Source: Alkalibacterium iburiense (lineage in GTDB: Bacteria > Bacillota > Bacilli > Lactobacillales > Carnobacteriaceae_A). Taken from it: a DNA stretch of 64,000 nt. The stretch lies in contig NZ_BAAACW010000020.1 of NCBI RefSeq assembly GCF_039521845.1, forward strand, positions 5,975-69,974, written 5' to 3'. The notes below the pieces were generated by a model that worked only from the letters and a program-made list of their open reading frames with translations, was not told where the DNA came from and ran no database searches. This document shows positions 37,948 through 45,452 of the stretch, one piece after another. How positions within the stretch are numbered: the first letter of the stretch is position 1; every line of letters starts with the position of its first letter. The translations under genes and the position numbers were made by a program.

Positions 37948-38316
37948 ATGATCACACTCAATCGACAGACTGGATTCATAGGTGTAGGATTGAGTATGAC
38001 AATAAAGGTAGATGATGAAAAAGTCGAAAGCATTTTAGAAAATCACACACGTGAGGTAGAGTTAAATCGTGACAAAGCAACTATACGAGTCACTCAACTC
38101 GGTATTAAGAGTAATGAAATTGAAGTAAGTGGTGGAGAGCACCTTATTCTTAAAATGAGACCTTGGGTCAAATATGCGATTATCTTATTACTTCTATCGG
38201 TTTTATTGATTTCTCTAATCAGTTTTCCATGGAGCTTCACCAATGAACTACTAGCGTATATTCTTATTTTTGCAGCGTATTTAGGTGCTTTTTTTTCTTT
38301 GACGCTAATGATCTAA
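37948..38316 (+). CDS. Hypothetical small membrane protein
   Basis: A 122-residue protein with about 70 polar residues followed by two predicted membrane spans (about 75-92 and 98-120). GAAGGAGGAG precedes the ATG. The N-terminal domain looks like a small beta-rich module (TIKVDDEKVESILEN, EVELNRDKATIRV). No family recognised. It is followed at 46 bp by another small membrane protein gene, possibly co-transcribed. Confidence 0.6.
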   Translation: MITLNRQTGFIGVGLSMTIKVDDEKVESILENHTREVELNRDKATIRVTQLGIKSNEIEVSGGEHLILKMRPWVKYAIILLLLSVLLISLISFPWSFTNELLAYILIFAAYLGAFFSLTLMI

Positions 38317-38362
38317 GACTTGCTGGTAGTTCTTTAGTAACTAAATAAAAGGAGGGAGTTAC

Positions 38363-38677
38363 TTGAAACGTAAAGTTCCATTCTATTTCAAATTAGGACT
38401 CTTTTTGCTGAGTGCTTATTTTATTTACTTTATTTCAAGTGGGATGCATGTCGTATCCGAATATAATATGTGGCTAGGATTTTTACTGGTATTACTTTTA
38501 TCTGTTGGTTCACTGATCTCACTCATTCTAGCCGCCCGAAAAGACAAGCGCTTTTATCCAACGTATTTTTTTCTATTTATAGCTATGCTACAAATTTTAT
38601 TTACTATTGACGCTTATCTTTTACCGGAAGCGGGCGGAGTGCCGCCGTTAATCCCAATACATTTTTTCGTCAACTAA
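38363..38677 (+). CDS. Hypothetical small membrane protein
   Basis: A 104-residue hydrophobic protein with three predicted membrane spans and a TTG start after AAAGGAGGG. Its end overlaps the converging gene at 38648 by 30 bp. No family recognised. Confidence 0.55.
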   Translation: MKRKVPFYFKLGLFLLSAYFIYFISSGMHVVSEYNMWLGFLLVLLLSVGSLISLILAARKDKRFYPTYFFLFIAMLQILFTIDAYLLPEAGGVPPLIPIHFFVN

Positions 38678-38983
38678 CTGTTTCAATTTCTCCAGTTCGA
38701 TTTCAGTAGGGATGTCTGAGTTAGTCGTAAACTGATTGATGCGATTTGAAGACACTCCTAAATATGTTTCTAATTCTTCATTGGTTAAAACGTCTCGATC
38801 AATCAAGTCTTCCACTCTTGCCATATAAATTAAACTTTCGACTTCGTGGTCAGATAATTCGTCTTCAACTGAAAATTCCATGAATAAGAGTTCTTTTAAG
38901 GAATTGATATCCATTAATGCACCGATTCCTTTAGCTAAAAGCTTAATTTGTCGCATGATAAAATCCTGGTCTTCTATAGACAT
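38648..38983 (-). CDS. Hypothetical protein with HTH-like segment
   Basis: A 111-residue acidic helical protein. The segment LTNEELETYLGVSSNRINQF looks like a helix-turn-helix. GAGGAGGC lies upstream of its ATG on the minus strand. Family unknown. It converges on the small membrane gene and is divergent from the rpsP promoter. Confidence 0.6.
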   Translation of the reverse strand: MSIEDQDFIMRQIKLLAKGIGALMDINSLKELLFMEFSVEDELSDHEVESLIYMARVEDLIDRDVLTNEELETYLGVSSNRINQFTTNSDIPTEIELEKLKQLVDEKMYWD

Positions 38984-39054
38984 GATGCAGCCTCCTCGTT
39001 TTGTCTAGTTTACCATAAAAACCGAATTTATTTTCGCCTGTAAAGAAAAAACAC

Positions 39055-39083
39055 TTTACAAACTTTTAATAGCATGGTATGAT
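39055..39083 (+). promoter_or_regulatory. rpsP operon promoter
   Basis: TTTACA at 39055-39060 and TATGAT at 39078-39083 with a 17-nt spacer. The start is predicted near 39090, giving an 85-nt leader for rpsP. Confidence 0.8.
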
Positions 39084-39176
39084 ACATATCGTGAGTTTGA
39101 AAGAGACTAAAACTCAAGAATATTTCTTTATCAATTAAGAAATTCCACATAAAAATAATTCAGGAGGTGCAAGTAA

Positions 39177-39449
39177 ATGGCAGTAAAAATTCGCATGAAA
39201 CGTATGGGTTCTAAAAGAAATCCTTTTTACCGTTTAGTTGTTGCTGATTCACGTTCTCCACGTGATGGACGTATCATTGAACAAGTTGGAACATACAACC
39301 CTGTATCTGAACCAGCTCAAGTCAACATCGACGAAGAGTTAGTAATGAAATGGTTAAGAGATGGCGCTAAACCATCTGATACAGTTAAAAAATTGTTATC
39401 ATCTAAAGGTTTAATGGAAAAATACCACAACGAAAAATATAGCAAATAA
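39177..39449 (+). CDS. rpsP: 30S ribosomal protein S16
   Basis: A 90-residue S16 (VKIRMKRMGSKRNPFYRLVVADSR). CAGGAGGTG lies before the ATG. It heads the rpsP-khpA-rimM-trmD set. Confidence 0.98.
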   Translation: MAVKIRMKRMGSKRNPFYRLVVADSRSPRDGRIIEQVGTYNPVSEPAQVNIDEELVMKWLRDGAKPSDTVKKLLSSKGLMEKYHNEKYSK

Positions 39450-39461
39450 GTGTAAGTTTTG

Positions 39462-39510
39462 AATGAAGAAAAGAATCGCATACAGTGCTGTGCCGTTTCT
39501 TTTCTTCATT
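39462..39510 (+). terminator. Strong hairpin between rpsP and khpA, probable attenuating terminator
   Basis: A perfect 13-bp stem, AATGAAGAAAAGA / TCTTTTCTTCATT, followed by TTTAATAA. It could reduce transcription of khpA-rimM-trmD relative to rpsP. Confidence 0.65.
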
Positions 39511-39544
39511 TTTAATAATGAGCAATGTAAAGAAGGATGGTATT

Positions 39545-39790
39545 ATGACTGATCAAGAAATGAGAGAGTTAATTAAGACTATTGTTGAACCTTTAGTCAG
39601 TCATCCCGATGATGTGTCATTAGATTTGAAGGATACTGATGAGTTTCACGAATATCTGTTATCTGTTCATCCCGATGATGTGGGACGTGTCATTGGAAAA
39701 AAAGGACGTATTGCTAAAGCTATCCGTGCGATCGTCTATAGTATCCAATTTGACGGTCCAAAACGTGTGCGTCTGACAATTGTTGATTAG
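39545..39790 (+). CDS. khpA: KH-domain RNA-binding protein KhpA
   Basis: An 81-residue protein that is essentially one KH domain with the GxxG loop in VGRVIGKKGRIAKAI. KhpA pairs with KhpB in Firmicutes and affects cell elongation and RNA. The ATG at 39545, preceded by GAAGGATGG, gives the standard length; the longer open frame from 39485 would run through the hairpin. Confidence 0.9.
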   Translation: MTDQEMRELIKTIVEPLVSHPDDVSLDLKDTDEFHEYLLSVHPDDVGRVIGKKGRIAKAIRAIVYSIQFDGPKRVRLTIVD

Positions 39791-39858
39791 TTAAAAGTGG
39801 GATGTCTCTTTGAGTGCATCCTATTTTTTTATGAAAAAATCGAGGAAGGAAGTCTGAA

Positions 39859-40371
39859 ATGGAATATTTTGATGTTGGGAAAGTGGTGAATACTCACGGC
39901 ATAAAAGGTGAAGTACGCGTCATTTCCATTACCAATACACCAGAAGACCGCTACTATGAAGGAGCGCCTTTAACATGGTTCGGTACCGACGGAAGCAAAG
40001 AAGAATTAACAGTGCGCTCTCACAGAGTGCACAAGAACTTTGACTTACTCACTTTTGAAAATTACTACAATATTAATCAAGTCGAGAAGTTTGTAGGAGG
40101 CATGCTCCGTATAAGCGAAGACTACTTACTGGAACTCCCTGACAACACCTTTTACATTCACGAAGTCATTGGCTCTCGAGTCATTGATGATACCGGTGAA
40201 GAAGTGGGGAAAGTCAAAGAAATTTTATCTCCTGGAGCCAACGATGTCTGGGTGATTCAACGTCAAAACAAAAAAGACTTGCTCATTCCTTATATTGAAT
40301 CAGTCGTATTGGATGTTGACCTTGAAAACAAAGTCGTAACCATTCACATTATGGAAGGATTAGATGAATGA
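39859..40371 (+). CDS. rimM: Ribosome maturation factor RimM
   Basis: A 170-residue RimM: N-terminal domain DVGKVVNTHGIKGEVRV and C-terminal PRC-barrel (FYIHEVIGSRVID, GANDVWVIQR, LLIPYIESVV). It assists 30S head assembly with S19. It overlaps trmD by 4 nt. Confidence 0.96.
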   Translation: MEYFDVGKVVNTHGIKGEVRVISITNTPEDRYYEGAPLTWFGTDGSKEELTVRSHRVHKNFDLLTFENYYNINQVEKFVGGMLRISEDYLLELPDNTFYIHEVIGSRVIDDTGEEVGKVKEILSPGANDVWVIQRQNKKDLLIPYIESVVLDVDLENKVVTIHIMEGLDE

Positions 40372-41108
40372 AAATAGATGTTGTCACACTGTTTCCTGAA
40401 ATGTTTGATGGACCGCTGGGACACTCCATGGTCAAGCGAGCAATCGACAAGGAAGCTGTCGAGATTAATCGAGTCAACTTAAGAGCTTTTGGAAAAGGAA
40501 AGCATCAGCAAGTGGATGATACACCCTACGGGGGTGGAGCAGGGATGCTGCTTAAACCGGAGCCTTTATTTGAAGCGGTTGAATCAATTGAAGAGCGCCA
40601 TCCAGATTCTAAAAAACGAGTCATTCTTATGGATCCGGCTGGAAAACCATTTAATCAGAAAATGGCAGAAGAGTTCTCTGAAGAAGAGCACTTAGTCTTT
40701 CTATGCGGGCACTATGAAGGCTATGACGAGCGCATTAGAAGCTTAGTGACGGATGAGGTCTCTCTAGGCGATTACGTCTTAACGGGCGGAGAACTGGCTT
40801 CTATGGTGATGATTGATGCGACCGTTCGTCTGCTTCCGGGTGTACTAGGGAATGCGGACTCTGCTGTCACTGATTCCCATTCAAGCGGGCTCTTGGAACA
40901 CCCGCATTATACTCGGCCTGCTGAATATAAAGGCATGCGTGTGCCAGATGTTTTAACAAACGGCAACCACGCCTTAATAGACGAATGGCGCCACAAGGAG
41001 TCTTTAAAGCGGACGTTCTTGCGTAGACCGGACATGCTTGAAGGCCGGTCTTTTTCCAAAAAAGAAGAACAGTGGCTTGAAGAATTCAAAGCTGAAGAAA
41101 ACAAATAA
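40368..41108 (+). CDS. trmD: tRNA (guanine37-N1)-methyltransferase TrmD
   Basis: A 246-residue TrmD with the trefoil-knot SAM site LCGHYEGYDERI and LGDYVLTGGELA and the N-terminal KIDVVTLFPEMF. It methylates G37 of tRNAs to prevent frameshifting. In most Firmicutes rplS follows directly; here an ABC-F gene separates them. Confidence 0.97.
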   Translation: MKIDVVTLFPEMFDGPLGHSMVKRAIDKEAVEINRVNLRAFGKGKHQQVDDTPYGGGAGMLLKPEPLFEAVESIEERHPDSKKRVILMDPAGKPFNQKMAEEFSEEEHLVFLCGHYEGYDERIRSLVTDEVSLGDYVLTGGELASMVMIDATVRLLPGVLGNADSAVTDSHSSGLLEHPHYTRPAEYKGMRVPDVLTNGNHALIDEWRHKESLKRTFLRRPDMLEGRSFSKKEEQWLEEFKAEENK

Positions 41109-41113
41109 GGCAT

Positions 41114-41140
41114 CCCTCATTCTTTTATAAAGAGTGAGGG
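41114..41140 (+). terminator. Terminator after trmD
   Basis: CCCTCATTCTTT and AAAGAGTGAGGG pair with one G-T, followed by CTTCTTT. This separates rplS and the ABC-F gene from the upstream operon. Confidence 0.75.
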
Positions 41141-41145
41141 CTTCT

Positions 41146-41174
41146 TTGTATTGAATTGATATGTGATGTATGAT
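41146..41174 (+). promoter_or_regulatory. Promoter of the ABC-F gene leader
   Basis: TTGTAT (41146-41151) and TATGAT (41169-41174) with a 17-nt spacer. It gives a leader of about 300 nt before the ABC-F start. Confidence 0.65.
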
Positions 41175-41241
41175 AAATTTAGAGATGAAAACAGATGAAA
41201 GGTCGTGTAGTGGTGGTTGGATCAATGAGATTACGGTAAGA

Positions 41242-41346
41242 ATGGCAATAAAAAGCAGTTCAATTCTCGTTTTTGAATGGGCTTATTTGTCATGCTTATT
41301 TATCTTCATTGGGCACCGTCATGTTAACGGCACCTCCCTTTATTAA
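41242..41346 (+). CDS. Candidate upstream leader ORF (34 codons) of the ABC-F gene
   Basis: ATG to TAA in the middle of the ABC-F leader. The peptide is hydrophobic in the middle (FEWAYLSCLFIFIG). The upstream ribosome binding site is weak (GGTAAG close to the ATG), so translation is uncertain. Leader peptides that stall ribosomes in the presence of antibiotic are known for msrD-, vga- and erm-type genes, which makes this a candidate; other short ORFs in the leader (ATG at 41170) are possible alternatives. Confidence 0.3.
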   Translation: MAIKSSSILVFEWAYLSCLFIFIGHRHVNGTSLY

Positions 41347-41412
41347 GAGAGGTTTGTTTTGCGACGCCTTAAATAGATGAATGACTGCAGATTGAAGCCG
41401 ATGAGACTTTGA

Positions 41413-41469
41413 CCTGCATTTTTTATTGCCAAAAATAACTAGAGTGCAATGGGAATAAAAAAATGCAGG
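41413..41469 (+). promoter_or_regulatory. RBS-sequestering hairpin before the ABC-F gene
   Basis: CCTGCATTTTTTATT (41413-41427) pairs with AATAAAAAAATGCAGG (41454-41469) with one bulged A. The 3' arm includes the first three bases of the ribosome binding site AGGAG (41467-41471). No U-run follows, so this is not a terminator; it fits translational attenuation. Confidence 0.6.
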
Positions 41470-41479
41470 AGTGAATGAT

Positions 41480-42976
41480 ATGCAAAATTTAGTATTAGAA
41501 TTAAAACAGGTTGAAAAAAATTATTTGAGTAAAGAAGTCTTAACTATAGAGGATTTAAAAGTCTATGAAAATGAAAAGATTGGTGTTGTAGGGGCGAACG
41601 GCGAAGGAAAAAGCACGCTGCTCAATATTATTGCTGGAGTGGAGCAAGCCGATACGGGTCAAGTGAATCGACTGATTGACTTTAAGTATTACAAACAAAT
41701 GGAAGACGTCCTTTCTTACGATTACACTCAAGTGGATCCCGAGTATTTATCTCGACTCGGTGTTCCAGCACATGCGGCAGAACACTTTAGCGGCGGGGAG
41801 CAGACACGCTTGCGCTTAGCGGAGTACTTCTCTACCTATTCCTTTGGTCTGTTAATGGACGAGCCGACGACTCATTTGGATACGGAAGGTATTCAATTTT
41901 TGATAGATCAATTGAAATACTATTATGGGACACTCATTGTTGTCAGTCACAACCGTTACTTTTTAGACGAAGTGGTGGATACCATATGGGAAGTGGATGC
42001 TGGGAAAGTATGTGTTTACAGTGGAAACTATACTGCTTATAAAGAGCAAAAAGAAGCCGAGCGTCTGGAACAAGAGAAAGCGTACAATCAATTTGTAAAA
42101 GAAAAAACCCGTTTAGAACAAGCGGCAAAAGACAAGCAGCAACAAGCGAATAAATTGAGTCAAGTCAGTTTGAAACAGAAGAACAGAGCGATTAAGCCCG
42201 ATCGCTTGTCTTCATCCAAACAAAAAGACACTGTCCAAAAAGCAGCGCATAAAGCAGCCAAAGCTATCGAGAAACGAGCTGAGCAACTGGAGTCCGTTGA
42301 TAGGGTAGAAGAAGAGAGGGGCATACAGTTCCCTCAGCCAAAAAGTCTGGACATTCATAATCCCTTTCCGATTATGGCAGAAGACCTATCTCTATCTTTT
42401 GATGGGAAAGAACTGTTCAAAGAGACTAGTTTTCAGTTTCCACTTGGAAAACGCATAGCGATTACGGGTCCTAATGGTTCTGGAAAGTCCACCTTGTTAA
42501 AGGCTATAGTGAATGAGTCAGAAGGGATAACCCTTTCCAATAAAATCGTCTTTTCTGTATATAAGCAATTGGATTATCAGTTAAACGTAAATAAAACCGT
42601 ATTAGAGTATTTAAAACAGGATTCTCTTTTTGAAGAACCCGTTATCAGAAGTGTGTTAAATAACTTAGGTTTTAAGCAAAACGAAGTGATGAAGAAACAG
42701 GCAAAAGACTTAAGTGGAGGAGAAGCCACACGACTGGTTATTGCCAAACTTTTTACTGATCCAAGTAATGTTCTGGTTTTGGATGAGCCGACGAACTTTA
42801 TAGATGTGCAGACGATTGAAGCATTAGAGCGGTTGATGAAGAGCTATAAAGGAACTATTCTATTTACCTCACACGACCACTATTTTGTTGAACATGTGGC
42901 TGACCAGGTATGGCGTATAGAAGACAAACAATTGAAGTTAGTTGATTACGAATTACAAGAAAAAAATAAGAAATAA
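41480..42976 (+). CDS. ABC-F ATPase, antibiotic-resistance type (Msr/Vga-like)
   Basis: A 498-residue protein with two ABC domains and no membrane spans: Walker A GANGEGKST, signature FSGGEQTRL and Walker B LLMDEPTTHLD in the first; GPNGSGKST, LSGGEATRL and LVLDEPTNFID in the second. The long charged linker (YNQFVKEKTRLEQAAKDKQQ to about residue 290) and SLDIHNPFPI resemble Msr(D)-type ribosome protection proteins more than the housekeeping EttA/Uup/YdiF group. Such proteins dislodge macrolides, lincosamides, streptogramins or pleuromutilins from the ribosome. The ATG at 41480 has AGGAG 8 nt upstream; the GTG at 41471 overlaps that site. It is inserted between trmD and rplS and has an elaborate leader. 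The drug spectrum is unknown. Confidence 0.82.
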   Translation: MQNLVLELKQVEKNYLSKEVLTIEDLKVYENEKIGVVGANGEGKSTLLNIIAGVEQADTGQVNRLIDFKYYKQMEDVLSYDYTQVDPEYLSRLGVPAHAAEHFSGGEQTRLRLAEYFSTYSFGLLMDEPTTHLDTEGIQFLIDQLKYYYGTLIVVSHNRYFLDEVVDTIWEVDAGKVCVYSGNYTAYKEQKEAERLEQEKAYNQFVKEKTRLEQAAKDKQQQANKLSQVSLKQKNRAIKPDRLSSSKQKDTVQKAAHKAAKAIEKRAEQLESVDRVEEERGIQFPQPKSLDIHNPFPIMAEDLSLSFDGKELFKETSFQFPLGKRIAITGPNGSGKSTLLKAIVNESEGITLSNKIVFSVYKQLDYQLNVNKTVLEYLKQDSLFEEPVIRSVLNNLGFKQNEVMKKQAKDLSGGEATRLVIAKLFTDPSNVLVLDEPTNFIDVQTIEALERLMKSYKGTILFTSHDHYFVEHVADQVWRIEDKQLKLVDYELQEKNKK

Positions 42977-42987
42977 AGCAAAAGTCC

Positions 42988-43090
42988 TTTACATGCTTTT
43001 TCGAATATGATAAAGTTAATAGTCGAGTGGGAAACTACTCGTATTAGCAATATTCCGCTGGGACAAGCACCTATGAATGTTGTGCGAGAG
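42988..43090 (+). promoter_or_regulatory. rplS leader, possible L19 autoregulatory element
   Basis: The gap before rplS holds a TTTACA box (42988-42993) with only a weak -10, then a stem CGAGT/ACTCG (43024-43041) and a second small stem GCAC/GTGC nearer the gene. An L19 leader RNA is known in Firmicutes at this position. I could not verify its consensus, so the call is tentative. Confidence 0.3.
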
Positions 43091-43101
43091 GAGAAGAAGA
43101 A

Positions 43102-43455
43102 ATGAATCCATTAATCGAAGAAATCACAAAAGAACAGTTACGTACTGATCTTCCAGATTTTCGTCCTGGAGATACGGTTCGTGTACACGCTCGTATCGTT
43201 GAGGGTGAACGTGAACGTATTCAGTTATTTGAAGGCGTCGTAATTAAACGTCGTGGAAAAGGAATTAGCGAAATGTACACTGTTCGTAAAATTTCTAACG
43301 GTGTTGGCGTTGAGCGTACGTTCCCAGTACATTCACCACGTGTTGCAAAACTTGAAGTAACTCGTCAAGGTCGTGTACGTCGTGCTAAATTGTACTACCT
43401 ACGCAACTTACAAGGAAAAGCAGCTCGTATTCCTGAACGCGTACGTTACAATTAA
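43102..43455 (+). CDS. rplS: 50S ribosomal protein L19
   Basis: A 117-residue L19 (LPDFRPGDTVRVHARIVEGERER, RKISNGVGVERTFPVHSPRV). It lies at the 30S-50S interface. GAGAGGAG precedes the ATG. Normally co-transcribed with trmD, here it is behind the ABC-F gene and its own leader. Confidence 0.98.
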   Translation: MNPLIEEITKEQLRTDLPDFRPGDTVRVHARIVEGERERIQLFEGVVIKRRGKGISEMYTVRKISNGVGVERTFPVHSPRVAKLEVTRQGRVRRAKLYYLRNLQGKAARIPERVRYN

Positions 43456-43462
43456 TTTGAAC

Positions 43463-43508
43463 ACTTTAAAAGCTTGTGCTCTCTTTTTAGAGAATACAAG
43501 CTTTTTTC
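43463..43508. terminator. Bidirectional terminator between rplS and a lipoprotein gene
   Basis: AAAAGCTTGT and ACAAGCTTTT pair around a loop with an inner CTCT/AGAG stem; T-run on the plus side and A-run before it. Confidence 0.8.
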
Positions 43509-43511
43509 TTT

Positions 43512-44108
43512 TTACAATAAATGCTGAAGGACCAGCTTCCATTGATTGTTTTCTTTTTGCAGTTCTACCCATCTAACGGATTGAAAAGATCCAATGGATA
43601 CACTGATTTCCACGACAGCTTGATCACCTGTTTCATTTTCTTCTAATAGGGTGAGGGTATCATAGTAGCGAAAGTCTAAAACTGATTCTTTTTCATTATG
43701 ACTTAAATCACTCGTATAAAACTGTTCTGTAAAGTCAGAATAACCGGACAATCTTCCGCCGTCATAAGTTATAGCATAAATGGTTTCCATATCATCTGTA
43801 ACAATCGATTCAAAGTAGAGGAGAACCACTTTTTCTGGTGAGAAATCTTTTAAATAATCGATATCTCTTTCTTTTAAAAACAATTGGTATTGATGAAGCT
43901 CTTGGTCAGTCAAGTCGTTTAAATATGAGAATGCCTCAGATTCTTTCGAGAGTGTTTCAAATTTGGCTAACTCCTGGTTCAGGGTGGCTATTTCTCTTGT
44001 TAAGGCTGCAATCTCTTCGTTGGAACTGCCTTCTTGAGTGTTTGTGGCAGTACAGCCTGACAGCAACAAAAGAATGAAAGATAGATTGATGATGGCTAGT
44101 TTAGTCAT
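43512..44108 (-). CDS. Lipoprotein of unknown function
   Basis: A 198-residue protein with a lipoprotein signal peptide; the lipobox LLSGC puts the acylated cysteine at residue 19. A short coiled coil follows (EEIAALTREIATLNQELAKF), then a domain of about 140 residues with DFSPEKVVLLYFESIVTDDMETIYAITY that resembles NTF2-like or DUF4878-type extracytoplasmic domains in its layout. It is anchored outside the membrane. No function assigned. AGGAGG lies upstream of the ATG on the minus strand. Confidence 0.75.
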   Translation of the reverse strand: MTKLAIINLSFILLLLSGCTATNTQEGSSNEEIAALTREIATLNQELAKFETLSKESEAFSYLNDLTDQELHQYQLFLKERDIDYLKDFSPEKVVLLYFESIVTDDMETIYAITYDGGRLSGYSDFTEQFYTSDLSHNEKESVLDFRYYDTLTLLEENETGDQAVVEISVSIGSFQSVRWVELQKENNQWKLVLQHLL

Positions 44109-44326
44109 TGTTTTCCTCCTCTTTGCTATTTGTTCTATATGTACAAGAGTAGTATATATGAATGCGCTTCATTTGAATAGAGGGTATAGTGAATTATTTA
44201 ATAAATGAAGCCCGGTAACAATTTATTGTCAATATTAGTCGGATACTTAAATCAGTAAGCGTTTTATGTTATAATGAACCTTGTGTGAGAGAAAAGACTA
44301 TACTTTATATTATTGGAGGATTTTTA

Positions 44327-44812
44327 ATGAGCAAAATTACAGACAATTTTAGATATTTAGCACAAGATAGAAAGATTCAATTTAAAGAAAGAGAGGTCAA
44401 AGCCCCTCTTCGTAAAAAAGACGGATCTGAAGTGGAACAAAAACAACTCGTTTTCCAAACCGCTTTAAGAGTGAATAACGAAAAAGCAGTCGCATGTGGT
44501 GTAATCATTCACGACGCTGAATCACCACGAGTAAACTATCAAATCACTTACAACAAAATTGGTTACGTGACTGACCGCAACAAAATGCCTGAAATTACAA
44601 CACAGTTAAATGACTTAAATGCTATGCGTTCAGGTTACTACCGCTTTGTTATTTCTGGAGATGGTGAGATCATCATGCGTCATCTAGGGATTACTGGTGA
44701 AGACGTGGGTCCTATGATGGATGTTTTCGTATATGGTGGTCGTATTTTAGGAACTTTACTACCAGAATTAGCTAAAATTGAAGGAATAGACGTTTCTCAA
44801 GCAAAATCTTAA
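44327..44812 (+). CDS. Conserved hypothetical protein
   Basis: A 161-residue soluble protein starting MSKITDNFRYLAQDRKI, with a repeated strand-rich core (VFQTALRVNNEKAVACGVII, YQITYNKIGYVTD, YYRFVISGDGEIIMRHLGI) reminiscent of YbjN or type III chaperone-like folds. TGGAGGA lies before the ATG at 44327; the upstream frame from 44285 is not needed. It is followed by the OsmC gene 15 nt later, so the two form an operon. Confidence 0.6.
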   Translation: MSKITDNFRYLAQDRKIQFKEREVKAPLRKKDGSEVEQKQLVFQTALRVNNEKAVACGVIIHDAESPRVNYQITYNKIGYVTDRNKMPEITTQLNDLNAMRSGYYRFVISGDGEIIMRHLGITGEDVGPMMDVFVYGGRILGTLLPELAKIEGIDVSQAKS

Positions 44813-44827
44813 GAAAAGAGGGCGTAT

Positions 44828-45247
44828 ATGTCTGATTATTTGTATGAAACTGTGATTCATAACAGTGATGGGGTAGACGGTGTCGCGTACGTTGAAGGCG
44901 AAAAAGAGCTGAGTGTTGTGACTTCTAGCCCAATGAACGACTTACCAGGTACCAATCCTGAACAACTTTTTGGATTGGCCATGACGACGTGCTTAAATGC
45001 GACAATTCAGTCTTTACTAAAAGGACGTGGCTTAACGAACAAAAGTCATGTCAGTGCCAAGATTCAATTGAAAAGAGAAGACAGCGGCGTCGGCTTCTTT
45101 TTCGATGTCTCCCTTTCTGCTTCAATTGAGAACATGGAGTTGGACGAAGCGAAAAAAATGATAGAGTCAGCTGAAAAACGCTGCCCAGTAGCTAAGCTTA
45201 CCCATGGATCCCAAACGATTCATTTGGAGACCGTTCCTTATAAATAA
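44828..45247 (+). CDS. OsmC/Ohr-family peroxiredoxin
   Basis: A 139-residue OsmC-fold protein. The two redox cysteines are Cys55 in AMTTCLNAT and Cys119 in EKRCPVAKL, and GTNPEQLFG carries the conserved Glu. Members reduce organic hydroperoxides. It shares an operon with the preceding hypothetical gene. Confidence 0.88.
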   Translation: MSDYLYETVIHNSDGVDGVAYVEGEKELSVVTSSPMNDLPGTNPEQLFGLAMTTCLNATIQSLLKGRGLTNKSHVSAKIQLKREDSGVGFFFDVSLSASIENMELDEAKKMIESAEKRCPVAKLTHGSQTIHLETVPYK

Positions 45248-45250
45248 AAT

Positions 45251-45300
45251 AAGCTCTCTGCCTTTGTGTTGTTGTGTAAACACAGAGACAGAGAGCTTTA
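45251..45300 (+). terminator. Terminator after the OsmC gene
   Basis: AAGCTCTCTG and CAGAGAGCTT pair, with TTTGTGTT/AACACAGA extending the stem. A moderate T-rich tail follows. Confidence 0.7.
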
Positions 45301-45318
45301 TCATTTTGCCCGAAAGCT

Positions 45319-45447
45319 TCATTTTTTAAATTAAATTAAAGTTTGGTACTACTTAAGGCAGAAATTCTTTCTTTAACTGGTAACCAACTCAGTTTAGTTA
45401 CTACTTTAGCCAATATTTTTTCTTTAAATGGTAACTAACTCCATTTA
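45319..45447. repeat. Imperfect 51-bp intergenic tandem repeats
   Basis: Units at 45370-45396 (TCTTTAACTGGTAACCAACT) and 45421-45447 (TCTTTAAATGGTAACTAACT) are spaced 51 bp, with a weaker copy around 45334. The interval between them (GTTTAGTTACTACTTTAGCC) resembles the 52-bp repeats at 37727-37850 in length and layout, so they may belong to one family. Confidence 0.5.
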
Positions 45448-45452
45448 ATCTC

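Noticed and set aside
41411..41470. Rho-independent terminator before the ABC-F gene
   Set aside because: The stem is long, but the 3' side runs into AGGAGTGAATG, not a U-run. It fits sequestration of the ribosome binding site instead.
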